Assembly (NCBI GenBank): GCA_964017195.1
Contig: OZ024891.1
Span: forward strand, 1,052,694-1,116,693
Direction of reading: 5' to 3'
Origin: Siderastrea radians
Lineage: Eukaryota; Cnidaria; Anthozoa; Scleractinia; Rhizangiidae
DNA: 64,000 nt
Every line of letters begins with the position of its first letter. Within the stretch, counting starts at the first letter, position 1. The notes beneath the pieces were generated by a model that searched no databases, was not told where the DNA came from, and saw only the letters and a program-made list of their open reading frames with translations. Of this stretch, positions 52,132 to 64,000 are shown piece after piece. The translations under genes were made by a program, and so were the position numbers.

Positions 52132-53350
52132 GAGGGTACACAATAGCTTTGGCGGGATGCGGGATTTGGCTAATTTTTGTGGCGATATTCGGGATGGGAG
52201 CTGAAAACAGAAGCGGGAAGCGGGAATTTACATTACGAGCGGGAGCGGGATTTTGTGCTTTTAAGGGTCGGGATGAGAGCATCGCAAGGGGAAAGTAGCG
52301 GGATACGGTATTTGAATTTTTACGAGACTGCATGATTTGACCAACGCAGGCTGATACAAATGGATGGTTTGCGGATGAAGTGTGTCGGCTTTGAAGTATC
52401 CTGCATGTCAAGCTATTATGAGTCAGTTTTGTGTTGTTTGGTGTTGATTTCGGAAAGAGGTATCAAGTCACATGTCGTGTTGCATTTCTTGGCCTTGTCT
52501 GCGTTCTTAACTTTTCCAACCCTTTCCATTGAGCGTTTGTTGAGGCAGCTATGATCAGCTATGGTTAGTCTAGCCAGTATGGCAACCCCGGCGGACGGTA
52601 ATGTAACAGCGGTCGCCAAAAACGAGGTATTTGGCATCATAATTTTGTTGCTATATATTATGAAAAGAGTGCGAACAGGAATGCTTTCTTCGAAAAAAAA
52701 ACATCTCCTTGGAAAACTTTACTGAAAGCAAATAATATAAAGACGCTGAAAGCTTTGAAATAAACTGTATGTGTAATAGGTGAGTCAATTTTTATAAATC
52801 TTTTGTTAGATTTCATTTTTGCATACCCCATAACTGGGCCGATCTTGCATGACTTTTGTGCCCCTAGCCTTGTCTAAGGACACAACCCATTTATATAGAG
52901 CTGGATGTAGAGAAACAATGTGGAGAAAACTTTTGTTTCTAAGGAAATGCCGACCTTCGGATCAAAACCAAGACGCGGTCTTCCAAAACAAGCAGGACCG
53001 AGAATAGGCAGAATATCGTAGCAAACAATCTTTCTCAATTTTTAGCTTTCACTTATACCTGGACAAGAAAAGGTAAAACAGGTCCAAAACAGAATAACAC
53101 AAACGAAACACTTGTTATGGTCATTAGTGAAGACATTTTTTATATGATATCGAGACCATCGACCATAAAAAGGTGTTTACTTGTCTGCTATCCATTGTAT
53201 AAAGGTATGCGATGTTTTCATCACGAAAGAAGAAAACATTTTAAAAATTTAGGCCGGATCGGGATTTCGACGTAAAGAAGGGCGGGATGGCGGGATTAAC
53301 AGGAAAAATAGGCGGGATGGCGGGATCTGAGAACCCTATTGTGTACCCTC
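52132..53350. mobile_element. DNA transposon with perfect 15-bp TIR and 6-bp target duplication
   Basis: The ends are GAGGGTACACAATAG at the left and its exact inverse at the right. TTGGCA flanks both sides directly (52126-52131 and 53351-53356), a perfect 6-bp target duplication. Repeated GGCGGGAT/GCGGGA motifs lie just inside each end, like the subterminal repeats that bind transposases. Internal ORFs are short, so the 1,219-bp copy is probably non-autonomous. A 6-bp duplication is unusual; hAT makes 8 and Tc1/mariner 2. IS3EU or Dada-like classes are candidates. Confidence 0.75.
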
Positions 53351-53356
53351 TTGGCA

Positions 53357-55888
53357 TGTACATGTATCGCCGTTTACGCATCTCAGTACCCTTCGTTTTA
53401 AGATATTTTACCTGAAAAGTGCATCATCCATGTACATGCAAAGGAATAAAGAATATTATTTTTATGCATAATTGCTCGACGGAATCATTGCAGTTCGAGG
53501 TTTACAAGTCAAAAATAAATTCCTCTGCTCCTCTTTCCAAAATCACTGTCAAAAGAAAGCTGTCATTGCTGGACAATGCAAGTATCATATTTTATCAGAT
53601 ACACAACAGACATACGCTTGAATGAAGAAACAATATTGCAAGTGGAACGTGTATCATTTGACTTTTCTTACCCAAAAGCTAGGATAACTGCGCCATCCTA
53701 CGAACTACCGGCCTTCAAAACTAAGGCCATTAGATCGACAGTCAGCCGCTATAACTGTCAGCCTGGGCATCCGCCTGAAAAAAGTTATTTTTAGAAAAGA
53801 AGAAATTGTGAAAATTGTGAAAAAACCTTAACATTTGCTTAGTGTCCAATTTTAAACTCCCTGACGCTTGATTTCTCAAATGGAATGGCGAAGCAACCGG
53901 CAGGAATTCAAACTGATGTCCATCGATTTAGAAGACATAAGGCTACTACCCTACTAATGAATGGCATGTTTCATTTTCTAGTCATCCAGTTGGCTAAGTA
54001 GTCGAAAGCTTTTGGATTTGAAATTGTTACGAGTTTCGTTAAAGGAGTGGTTTGTTTGTAGACGGAACACAGGGTTGTCGGTAACAGCAACAAGCAGATT
54101 TATTCCAAGATGAAAGTAATTTTTACCACTTACAGCACTACTGCTATGTCACACAGACTCACATAACCATTTAAATGACTAAGCACTTCACAATGTTCTA
54201 GAGAGTTCTATAGAATATTCTGGAAGGTTCTGAGTAATACCAGACAATTTTCGTAACAGAAATCTCAGTTCATTTCGTATTTCAAGTCAACTGTGGTTCT
54301 TAGTTTTGAGTCTGTGCTTGAAATCATCAAGTGTGACCATTAACTCTTGAAAGCCGCCGAGTGGTACTTTCCGGTGGAGGTTTTCGTTTCATTTTTTATT
54401 GTTTCATCTTGCATCGATCCTAGCAGCTTTGGAAATAAAGGGGTTCATATATCCATAGACAAATATTTGTTATCTAAACGGTCGTGCCCTACTATACGAA
54501 AAGAGCAATAGAAGTTAAAAGAGTTATTATAATATAGACCTTCTACAATAAGTTGTTTTGACCTCAGATTTGTTGTCGAAATGATATTAACAAGTGTGTA
54601 TGATCATTCATTAGTAGCTAGTTTAAGCCTCAGTCAATATCAGAGCTAATAAACAGATCCCTTTTCGATGTAAACTTTAATTTTTTGCTAAGAATAAGTG
54701 AAAAGTAGCACAAGAAAACAACCCAACGGAGGAAGTTAGCGCCTTCTTTTCTCATCATTTGAAGCGCAAAATATTTGCCGGCTGCTTTCCGCTGTTGAAA
54801 ATTAGAGCTAGCTCGCTTTAAGACGTGCATTCTATTCGATTTATTATTTGTTCAATAATTTAAGACGATAAGCCAAGAAAAAAGAATAACTTACCTTTAG
54901 GGTTTTATCACCGGTGTGAATTGCGCCTTCATAATAATTCAATCAAATTTCTTAAAATCCTGAGTAAAATTGACTGCATTCTTCTACGGGTGCATACGAT
55001 AAACTGAATTTATAATAGCATTCCAATATGACAAATCATTTATTAAATAAGGAGTCCGTGCGTCATTTCAATCCATCAATTAGCATGGTAACATAAAGTT
55101 CTTTCTTTTTACGTCAGTTAAAACTCAACTCTGTTAAGTTTTAGCCTTATAGCAAGTCAGAGAGAGTTTCATAGTTTGATCAATGGCTGCCGCACAGGTT
55201 GATCATTGTATGCCTAATCTCCATCAGCGCTTTTTTTAAACCTAATCGTTAATGCGTATTATGAATATTCTGTGCTACTTTAAAATACAAAAAACCGTGT
55301 TTCAACGGATATCAAAATTTCAGAGTGACAAATATGAGGATAAAGGAAAATCCAATTTAGCAAAATCACCAAAAGCGTGTGTTTCCACCAAATTTTCATC
55401 ATTCCTGTCACGGCTATGATTTTGTATTATGCTCACCTGTTACGGATCATCACCTTTTGATTAGGTTTTATTTATTGATTAACCTATGTTATGAGAATTT
55501 TAGACTTTTAACTTGCAGTGTCTAAGGAATCTACGAGGCTCGCTCCACCGAACGTCAGACTTTCCACTTCTGTACGGCGTTTCTAACCGTACTTCCAGCG
55601 TTCTTTCCGTCTCCTCGTTACTGCCACCCGCCTGTATTAGAAGTTTATCGTGTTTTGTGTATGGTTTATATTAAACATAATGCGATTAAAAAGCCATGAG
55701 TCAGTTGTAAATTTATTTTGGCAAATGCAGTAGGAACCGCCCTCCTGCCGTGAACTGTTTAGTAACAATCGAATTGCTAAGCAACAAGCTAACTGTTATA
55801 TTCCGCTTTACAGTATCGATCAGAGGCTACGCACATTACTATTGGCTAAAACAACAAGCTTTATCAGCGTATACAACACAAATAATTA
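53357..55888. other. Non-coding, nothing recognised
   Basis: 2.5 kb with short unrelated ORFs only. Confidence 0.4.
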
Positions 55889-56003
55889 ACAATTATTCTA
55901 CGAGGGCGCGCTGGATATGAAATGATAGATAACCAACGAGGCGCGTAGCGCCGAGTTTGTTATAATCATTTGATATCCAGCAAGCCCGAGTAGAATAATT
56001 GTT
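55889..56003. repeat. Inverted repeat with AACAATTATTCTAC ends
   Basis: AACAATTATTCTACGAGGGC at the left and GTAGAATAATTGTT at the right, with inner GCTGGATAT / ATATCCAGC pairing. Probably a small MITE. Confidence 0.6.
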
Positions 56004-57529
56004 TTATTAAAAACTTAACCACTATTTTTGTTCAAAAAAATCAAGGAAGAAAGAGAAAAATGAGAAAAGGAATAAAAAGGGAGCAAGAGTCGATCACATG
56101 ACTGAACGAAAAAGGCGCCAAAACTTGTTCGGGTACCGAGCAGAATTTCGAGCAGAATAAGCGATTTTTACGAGCACTGCCGGCAGGCAGAACAAGCCAT
56201 TTTACCAACAGAATTTATCTACGCTTACCAGCTTGAAAATAAGCCGCAAGCGAAGGTTAGAAGCTCAAATTTGGGAGGGAAAGGTTTCTACAAAAAGATT
56301 TGCAGTCAGGCAGTGAGAAAGCCTACTGAATTTTCTTAAATGAAAGTAAGCAAAACTCCGTTCGTTCCCTAAAAACCAACTGACGTCTGGGGCCCCGGCC
56401 ACGTAAGTATCCGTTATCAGATTGACCAAAAACGTTGCAAAATATTTTCGTCCAAGTAAACTTTCAAAAGACGTTCTTTTCAATTTTTGATTTACCTTAA
56501 AATCTATATCATAAAGCATACAAAAGAGGCAAAACCATATATTGTACTGTCATTAAACACTTCGGATGTAAGAACACCATGTATGGAAAGCATTCGACGG
56601 TTTATTTTGTTGAATAATAACAGTGAAAGGCAGAAAACCGTGAAAATGCTTAAACTGCTCTCAAAGTTTGAATAAGATGCATCGAAGCATCCAATCTTGT
56701 CCAAGTACTGCGAAAGATACTTATTCTTTCCCGACAAAAGTAAGAAGATTTTAATTGAAAACAAAATTTGTTTCTAAAGAAAAGCAAGGTGATCATAATC
56801 AAATAGCACAATACTTTAATTGCTTTTGTTCTTAAAAGTTTTGTTTGCAGTTAGAATCAATTGGGGCGGTAGGCATAGCCTTGCAAGCACGAAACAAACC
56901 ATTTAGATCGAACTCAGGATATGTTACGTAAACGTTAAAGTTGTGTTTACTGAAGTCATAATTCGAACTCCCAAATCTGCATTTCAGATTCTACACTACA
57001 TTCAACGTAAACGTGACCGAAATGAAATATGCGTGACAAGGTCACCAAAGAGATTGCCACGTAAAAATTAATCAATAGCCGACCTAAAGACCCCAGTTTG
57101 GGAAAGAATTTTGAGTTTAAGTTCTGAAACATTTCCACGCACCCCTCCCACGCCACTGACCCCCCCCCCCTTCCCACCCCAAATTTGGTTCTTACCCTCA
57201 ACCTTACCAAGAAGGTCCTTATCCGCCAAGGTTAATTCAAACTTAATATTGAAAAATTTGATATCTTCTGTAATCATTTCAGGAGGATTTAATGATGTAA
57301 ACACCTTATTCATACAGGAGGGGAAAGCCTTAATTCGTCAACTTAGAAATCGAAAGTGTTAGACAATATCTGCCATACTTTCAGTTCTAACTTTACCTGA
57401 AAATTAACTGGAAAACATTTTTATTTGTCATGGTATTGCTCATGAAATTTGATGTCTCGATGGCAATCATGGTTTGACCGATGGGCTTGCTTCGGCATCG
57501 TGCTCTATTACATACAACAGTTCCATATT
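56004..57529. other. Non-coding, nothing recognised
   Basis: No supported gene; a C-rich tract lies at about 57160-57180. Confidence 0.4.
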
Positions 57530-57760
57530 AGGGGTGGCAAGGTGGCCGAGTGGTTAAGGTGTTGGACTTCGAGTCCGTGGGTCCTGGGTTCGAATCCTAC
57601 TCTGAGCACTTCATGGATTTGTTTCACGGCAGTCCCGAGTTATAAATCCTTCGGCTGCGCTTGTAAATAGCCAACTGGTTTGCCTCCCGCCAGTTGGGAT
57701 TCTTAAAACATGTTATGTTTCATTTATAATATTTGTTTCATTTGTTTGAGTGGCACGCCT
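57530..57760 (+). mobile_element. tRNA-derived SINE, second type
   Basis: GTGGCCGAGTGGTTAAGGTG (A box) and GGGTTCGAATCC (B box) form a tRNA-like head with loop CTTCGAG. It is followed by a body GGCTGCGCTTGTAAATAGCC, AACTGGTTTGCCTCCCGCCA and a T-rich end. The head's acceptor strands do not pair, so it is not a working tRNA. Confidence 0.65.
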
Positions 57761-58934
57761 GTGAAATAGCTGGTCTGTCGTAAGGCAGTACCAAGGATAG
57801 CTAAGCGCGTTGACCACTATAATCATCAATTTACATTTTGTTTTACATATTGACGTAGATTTCCGGCTCGATCGCAACACGTGTGCCATGTTTCCACGGA
57901 GTAGGTTGAATTTTCGCCCTCGCTTGAGTGTTAAGTGAGTGAGTTTGCGTAGGCTCGAAATTGCATCAGTGTTCATAACAAGCTCATGCATAAAGGACAA
58001 TTTGATCAAAATGAAATTTAAAAACATGAAGCCACTTTTTGCATCATAACGCTTTATCAGTGGGAAAACGGTGTACATGTAAAAGGTTTGGAAACTTAGC
58101 CATTCTTGGTATAAACACGTAAAAAGGTTGAAACATCTTTACTACTACCATCTGATCTACATCAGGAACAGCGAGAAATGATGTCATAAATTTTGCTTTA
58201 GAAAATAAGCTGAACAAAGTGAAGTATTTATTGAAAACGTGGCCGTATGCATCTTCGACACTTACTCACACTTACGCATTATTTAACCACGACTTAGGAA
58301 TGAATTTTAAGACGTCTTTACGCTGACTGATTTTCCTCTTAGGGTTTAAAAAAATTTAAAAATTAAAAAAAATATTCTTCAATTCCCATTTAGGGAAACT
58401 AAAAAATGGGGCAGTTCAACGTGCAAGTCTTGATCATTGCCTTTCATTTGAATGTCACACGCTAGGGGGACAGCCACAGCAGCTCATTGAATGTTTGGAA
58501 GTATAAACATGCATGGCCAGTGCATACAAAGGTCGAGAAAACCAAGGACGTTAATAAGTTTACACAGGTGATCCTGTGGAAAATAAATTTGTATAGAAAA
58601 AGATATCAATCAAACCTTGCGTATCGGGAAACGGAGGCCTGCAATGCAGGCGTTTTCTGAGAGCGCGCGCGAATGCGTCTTACGCCCACCCCCTTGGTCG
58701 CACTTTCTACTCTCCCCAATCTTCCTCCGCTTTTAAATTCCAAGATGGCTGCTGCAAATTTCACTTATACCAAGCGTTTGCTCGCCCAATAAATACGCCT
58801 GCACTGCAGGCAGCTTGTAGCTCACAATATCTAAGACTTGTCCAACCCGGAACACCTGTGCAGGCATGTATGACACATTTTTTCTGTATAAATGATTAGC
58901 CTCACAGTAATCAATGTATAGCAAGATGTACGTA
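57761..58934. other. Non-coding, nothing recognised
   Basis: Short ORFs only; a CTGCAATGCAGG palindrome near 58641 is unexplained. Confidence 0.4.
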
Positions 58935-59090
58935 TATACCTAATTCAAAAAAGGTTGCTTTGGCAATTGGGCATTGAGCATTTGGGCGTACGGAACACAA
59001 TGGAATGCTTTGCTTGAGTGACCACCAAACGATAGCTTCCCAATGCGCGATTGCCCAATGGCCAAAGCAACCTTTATTGAATTAGGTATA
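58935..59090. mobile_element. MITE with TATACCTAATTC inverted ends
   Basis: The first about 40 bp (TATACCTAATTCAAAAAAGG, TTGCTTTGGC..TTGGGCA) are repeated inverted at the right (TGCCCAATGGCCAAAGCAAC, CTTTATTGAATTAGGTATA). The terminal TA could be the target duplication, as in Tc1/mariner-like MITEs. Confidence 0.75.
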
Positions 59091-60228
59091 TGTAAAGATC
59101 TGTTAATGTAGTTTTTAGATACCAAGTGCAAGGTCAAGGTCGCGTTAGGACTGTCCGTGGGTTCCATGTGGCGTCTTGTTGGTCTAGGCAAGCCGTACAG
59201 GCGTGGACGCAGGCGGTGTTTCTTTTGAGCTGAGTTGTCAAAAATAAGGGATAGAGTTTGACCATGTATGCTGATCTGAATTGGGTATGTGTTGGGTACT
59301 CGTCTCAAATAGGGTGTAGACGTTTTAGCTGTTTTTGCTCGGAAAGTAGAAAATGTTTTAAAATCAGGTCTGAAAAAAGAAATGAAACTAAGTGTCTTGA
59401 CCTGAAGTGAGAATTGGGTATCAAGGTTTGGGCCGTTCACGCTCCCCACCCCCCTCCCTCCCCTCTCCCCCTACTTTTGAACCAAAATTCCGAGGGGCGC
59501 TCTGCGGGAACTGAAGCGAAAAGAAAATCAGCCTCAAACAAAAATTATCCTTACTAATTGCAAGAGCGGATCCAGAAATTTTCAGTAGAAGGGGTCCAAA
59601 TGGCAAGTTATACTTGATACTTCAAAAGCTAAAGAATGTTAGCTCCTGGCAAACTTGGTTTACACTGTTTCCTCCCTTTTTGTTCTTTTTCAGTGCAAGG
59701 AATCCCTCGGCTGCCACTGAATTGACAGATCTGAGAATTGGTAGAACGTTTAGATCATGTGGCAAATTTTTCTCTCACCCGCATGCCTAAAAATAGGGAA
59801 ATACTGCAAGGTATACAGAGGTTTCCCTTAAAAGTAGTGTAACAAACAAAAAATAAATAATCACTCCAGCCAAGAGCATCGATTGAATGACCTTGACAAG
59901 CCATCGTGTACTGAAGCAAGTTAACAGGAACGTTTACAAAAAAGGAAAGCGACGCTGTGAAAATATTAACAAACGAAGCAGGTGGTTTTTTAACTTTTCA
60001 AAACACAGTGGCTTTGTTTTTCTACAACTTCTAAACAAACCATATATAAACCGTCTTTTTCCAGAAACTGTGGCTTTAGTTAGCTTCAGTTTCCTTAAAA
60101 CACTTACTTATTCATCTTGAGTCGAGTAAACATAAATATGCATCTAAACTAGTTGCTCGACAAACCAATTGCTCAAACTAACTACCTTAGATTGAAGATT
60201 TATGCGGCATGCGTCTACCTACATACTT
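59091..60228. other. Non-coding, nothing recognised
   Basis: ORFs on both strands (such as 58940-59449 minus, which mostly reads through the MITE) lack any recognisable family. Confidence 0.35.
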
Positions 60229-60272
60229 AGTGTGTATTTTTATACCTAAGCAAAGGTATAAAAATACACACT
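60229..60272. repeat. Perfect 19-bp hairpin
   Basis: AGTGTGTATTTTTATACCT and its exact reverse complement are separated by AAGCAA. It is not followed by a U tract or gene, so function is unknown. Confidence 0.85.
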
Positions 60273-62122
60273 GACATCTGTCACAGGCTGGAGACGAAAG
60301 TGACAGACGGCTTCATGACTAGATAAGTTAAGGGCCCATTACATGACGAATTTCAGCCTGGGCTGAAATTTCAACTCGGCTTCCTGAACAAATCTCCTTA
60401 AATAGACGTTTGCGATTAAATGAAGATGTAATCGGCCCTTAGTCCTTTTTAGTTACGGGGAATGGTAAAGGTGTTAGTAACATAAATACAGCATCTGCAT
60501 CTTAACAATTCTAGGAAAACGGTCCTCAAAATTCAAATACTATTTTTATAAAACAAACTTTTTCCGGGGGCTGGGGCTTAATGTTATCATTCTTTTCTTG
60601 ACGATTCAAACCTAGAAATGTTTCTGATAACGTCTTACGTTTTGTCTTTAATTTTGGAACCGAAGAGTAGTGTATTAAAGTCCCGCATTCTTACACCCAA
60701 TATTATGTAAATATAGATTATAGAAAGTGCAGAGTACGGAGTTTTATTCACGAGTTGTAAAACTCAAGTGAATGAAAACTTTGGCAAATTCTTAGCCGTT
60801 TCCAAGGATTTCAGTCCTTCTCATTCTCAATATTACCATAAAACGCTGCTAAAAGGGGACATACCGCATTCATGACATCCTTTTAGCAGCATTTAAGATT
60901 TAGAATTCTAAAATCTGTTTCCTTTTTTTCGTTTTTTTTTTTTTTTGCAGAAACAGCTGTGATACTGAATCTTTTTTACTGACATGTGGAACGCTAGCAA
61001 GTTACCTTCACATGCCAAAAACTTTGGTGCCATAACAGAATGCACAACGTGTGTAGCACTCAGCAACTTCCCTTTAACCGCCACCTGCAGCTACCACAGT
61101 TGAAAAAGTACCATAACAAATTTAGAGCGACTCTGTGAACAACAAAAACCAGTGAATATTTATAACGGAAGACGTGAATTCACTTTAACGAGGAAGATGC
61201 GGCTTGTTAACTTATTGTACGCCTTCTGTTTAGATCTTTTTACCGAAGTTTTGTATTCCTGAGTAATAATTGCAACATAAGGAACACTCAGTGCCCTTTG
61301 TCGAGGTGTGCAGTCTAAGGATTTATTCTAATTATTCTACAAAAATAGACCCAAAGCAGAAAAGAATTTTAACTTACCAGACTTCAGGACAGGATGAAGT
61401 TTCAAAATTTACATCTATCCAGCCAAAAGCGTGGTCTAGTAATTTATGCTGGGAAATGCGACTCACGCTGGCGATTTGTTTGTGGACTTTTACATCAACG
61501 TCATGAAAACGGAAGAGTTCGGATAGGCTGCATAATGTGGGAAAAAAATCAACGGTGGAAGTAAACCTCCTTGACAAGTTAATAATTATTACCACGTGTG
61601 TCACCAAATTATTGTTTGATAATGATTCATTAGTGGAACTGTGTCACCTTCGTCCCGTCCAAAGTTTCATAAATGGCTGAATGACGGACCAGTTTCCTCC
61701 AGGTGGTGATCCCACAAGTAAGAATGATTTAAAAATATTCCTGTCCCTTTCTCGTCAATTCTAATATGTAAATTTTGTCAACTTCGTTTCCAGGGCCCTT
61801 TCTCTCTTTTCTTCGAGAAAAGAGCGTGGGAACGAAGTTTTATTTTTGTGTGTCTTCCATTTTCGCCTGGGTTTTGTTTTTGGTTTTGTCTGTCACTGTT
61901 TGGATACTTTTTTTTGAAAAATTTGATATCTGCATTATTGACTCAACATCTTGAAACTTGCAGCAAACCTCGCTGCAATAACTGGTAAAGGTGCTCACTT
62001 TGAATGCACATTTTATCTTGAGAGAAAGGGCAAAACTGCTTTATTTCTCATATAAAATTAGGCTCAAAAATATCCCTTAGGATCCTAAGTGAGGGAACGG
62101 ACTTTGGAGACCTAGGGCCCCC
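60273..62122. other. Non-coding, nothing recognised
   Basis: 1.85 kb without supported genes; a CTCTTTTCTTCGAGAAAAGAG hairpin occurs at about 61803. Confidence 0.4.
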
Positions 62123-62735
62123 GTATCATTAGATACAGCTAAAAAGATTTATGATTCCCTCATCCAGCCACATTTTGATTATTGCTGCACAGTCTGGGAT
62201 TGCATAAATAATCGATTAACTGAAAAGCTTCAGAAACTACAAAATCGTGCTGCCAGGGTCATAACAAAATCTAGCTATGAAGTTAGTTCATCTCCTCTTC
62301 TGGACGCACTTGGGTGGGAAACGTTGATTTCCAACCGACAAAAGCACAAGGCCATCATCATAACAAAATCTCACTCCTGTGTATCTCCACAATATGTTTT
62401 GCAATTTTAATACTCATTATGGCTTAAGAAACTCGACAAAAAAACTTATATTACCTAAGCCTACAACAGAGTACCTGAAGCGCAGCTTCGCTTATAGTGG
62501 TGCTACTTTATGGAATTTTCTGCCACAGGATCTTAAAAAATGTAAAACCCTGGGGGCTTTGAAAAAGAAGGCGAAAGCTTACTTTTCTTCTTTAGGCTCC
62601 CAGACGGCAATCATGTAAATCAGTTGATTTTTGTAATGTGTAATATTAGGATATTTTTTATGATAGTTTGTTAGCCTATTTGTTCTGATGAATTTCCGTG
62701 TATAAATTGATAATAATAATAATAATAATAATAAC

Positions 62736-62765
<30 letters not shown>
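62123..62765 (+). mobile_element. Non-LTR retrotransposon (CR1/L2-like) 3' end, 5' truncated and frameshifted
   Basis: The first frame reads AKKIYDSLIQPHFDYCCTVW, then LQKLQNRAARVITKSSYE and LDALGWETL, typical of the C-terminal region after the RT of CR1/L2-like elements. After a frameshift at about 62395 it continues YGLRNSTKKLILPKPTTEYL, then KRSFAYSGATLWNFLP. The element ends in an AAT repeat (62710-62764), as expected for this class. No RT catalytic motif remains. Confidence 0.8.
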
Positions 62766-62766
<1 letters not shown>

Positions 62767-63137
62767 GTTGAACAACGCTCAACGTTTCACGTTTACGTAA
62801 GGCCGTTCATACAACGCCTCTAATTATATTTACGCACGTAAAACCAGTTAAATTCACGTCCGTACGTTTGTAAATTTTACGCAACAGTGGAAATCCACCC
62901 TTAGAGCCCCGGTGTTTTCCGTCTTGGAGCCCTGGAGCCCTAACCCCTTTGGGATTCTCATCCCTTGTTTGCTAAAGGTAAATCACCATGTTCGTTTGTT
63001 CCCTAAAACCCTGGAAGGCCCCCAGATATCGTTCTTAGAATTTCACATTTCAAGTTTCGTTTCTCGACCAATCGTTTATTTTGTGAACCACCTTTTAGCC
63101 TTATCCTTCGATTATATATATACCAGCTGGGCCTTAT
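62766..63137. other. Non-coding, nothing recognised
   Basis: No feature supported. Confidence 0.4.
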
Positions 63138-64000
63138 GCATCAGTCAATTCCAGCGGTGCACATCCCCCCCGGGATTTGTCGGGCATTTGCTCAAGTTTC
63201 AATCCGGGGGTAGCCATTTGCCTACCCCGGGACGACCCCGGGGCATTTGACATCCCTGTCAGGTTTTGGTCTCGTATGTAATATATGGATTTTAAAACTA
63301 TCCAAGATGATCACTTTCGTAAAAATCTTTTACGATTTTGGCCGTTTGTTAAATACGGATCATGCGTTTTCAGATTTTCCATACCTCACTATAAATTAAG
63401 CATTTCTTACCTTATTTTAAAAATAAACGCATAAATTGTACACGTCAAAATCAAATAAATGAACGAATAATTAAACCAAATAGTAACCCAAGAGGAACTG
63501 TCATGTACACAATTTGGCTGCGTGTTATTGATGAGTGGTACTAAAGCAAACAAAATAAAGGCTGGTTTCCATACGATACGCTACTATCCCTGTGATCGCT
63601 AAAAAAACCGTTCAGCAATCGTTGCAATCATATAGAAACCACTCTTCAGCGATCGTTGGGAAATGCTGTAAACGCTACAATCGCTGAAGTGTGGTATCTA
63701 TATGATTACAACGATTGCTGAACGTTTTTTCCAGCGATAGCAGCGATGGTGGCGATGATATAGAAACCAGAATTAATGGTGAGTGACAATTTCTCGTTAT
63801 GATTTATTTAAATCTTGAACAGTGTTGCTTTCAAGGTGATCGCGGGGGTGAGGCATTTGCCGTCTTTATTGGTCCCACCCTGGGGCGTTTGACGGACTTT
63901 ATCCCTACCCCCGGGAATTTGCCATGTTTTTTTTTTTAAAATGCTGATGCCCGGGGGTTGGCCCGGTGTGGCAATGGGCACTGCTGGAATTGACTGATGC
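63138..64000. mobile_element. TIR element ending exactly at the window edge
   Basis: GCATCAGTCAATTCCAGCGGTGC-type 23-bp left end is matched inverted at 63978-64000 with one difference. Both ends continue inward with C/G-rich CCCCGGGATTTG-like phrases. Target duplication cannot be checked because the window stops. A younger palindromic MITE lies inside. Confidence 0.7.
63562..63770. mobile_element. Palindromic MITE nested in the terminal element
   Basis: Ends CTGGTTTCCATA and TATAGAAACCAG; the arms include CGTTCAGCAATCGTTGCAATC and its inverse, plus repeated GCGATCG/CAGCGAT motifs. 209 bp, no coding sequence. Confidence 0.75.

Noticed and set aside
58940..59449. Minus ORF of 169 codons
   Set aside because: Its 3' third is the MITE at 58935-59090 and the remainder has no recognisable domain.

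Overview
The window looks like animal nuclear DNA, most probably from a stony coral or a close cnidarian relative. It has short introns with GT/AG borders, phase-1 EGF-like exons, and many small DNA transposons, tRNA-derived SINEs, a Penelope-like retroelement and a Ty3/gypsy relic of kinds familiar from cnidarian genomes. No bacterial operon, rRNA or CRISPR signature is seen. Species is not determinable; the cnidarian call is recognition, not a search result.

Layout. (1) About 1-8.9 kb is the right-hand part of a Maverick/Polinton (adintovirus-like) endogenous viral element, cut by the window's left edge. Tightly packed minus-strand genes encode an N-terminal piece of a virion or maturation-substrate-like protein, a pX-like basic core peptide, two tandem paralogous structural-type proteins, a chromodomain retroviral-type integrase, a small unknown, a GRF-zinc-finger protein and another unknown. 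A divergent TATA promoter then feeds plus-strand genes: a stand-alone protein resembling the N-terminal segment of Polinton DNA polymerase, a SLOG-type nucleotide-binding protein and a helical protein. Hexon, penton, protease, ATPase and full polymerase genes are not in view. (2) 9-23 kb is repeat-rich: a broken THAP relic, tRNA-like tandem repeats, a mucin exon relic, a decayed minus-strand Ty3/gypsy element and small MITEs. (3) 23-36 kb lies between two inverted copies of a 1.4-kb segment and holds two TTAA-flanked Kolobok-like elements, one containing a THAP exon, plus an element with TAA duplications around a SAP-domain ORF. (4) 35,990-49,516 is a minus-strand five-exon host gene that closes in frame (1,532 codons plus stop): signal peptide, about 1,200 residues of Ser/Ala/Val/Thr repeats (34-residue unit), two EGF domains, a SEA domain with a cleavage-like GSVGV motif, and a transmembrane segment. 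It is a membrane mucin. Its fourth intron (7.3 kb) is filled by three consecutive fold-back structures, including a 4.46-kb near-perfect palindrome. (5) 49.5-64 kb has no recognised host gene. It contains a 1.2-kb transposon with perfect 15-bp inverted ends and a 6-bp target duplication, a SINE, MITEs, a non-LTR retrotransposon 3' end, and a TIR element that ends at the window edge.

The viral genes are intact at the reading-frame level and retain promoter-like spacing, so the element may be recent. The most unusual features are the SLOG gene and stand-alone polymerase-N-terminal gene in the viral element, and the stacked palindromes inside the mucin intron.
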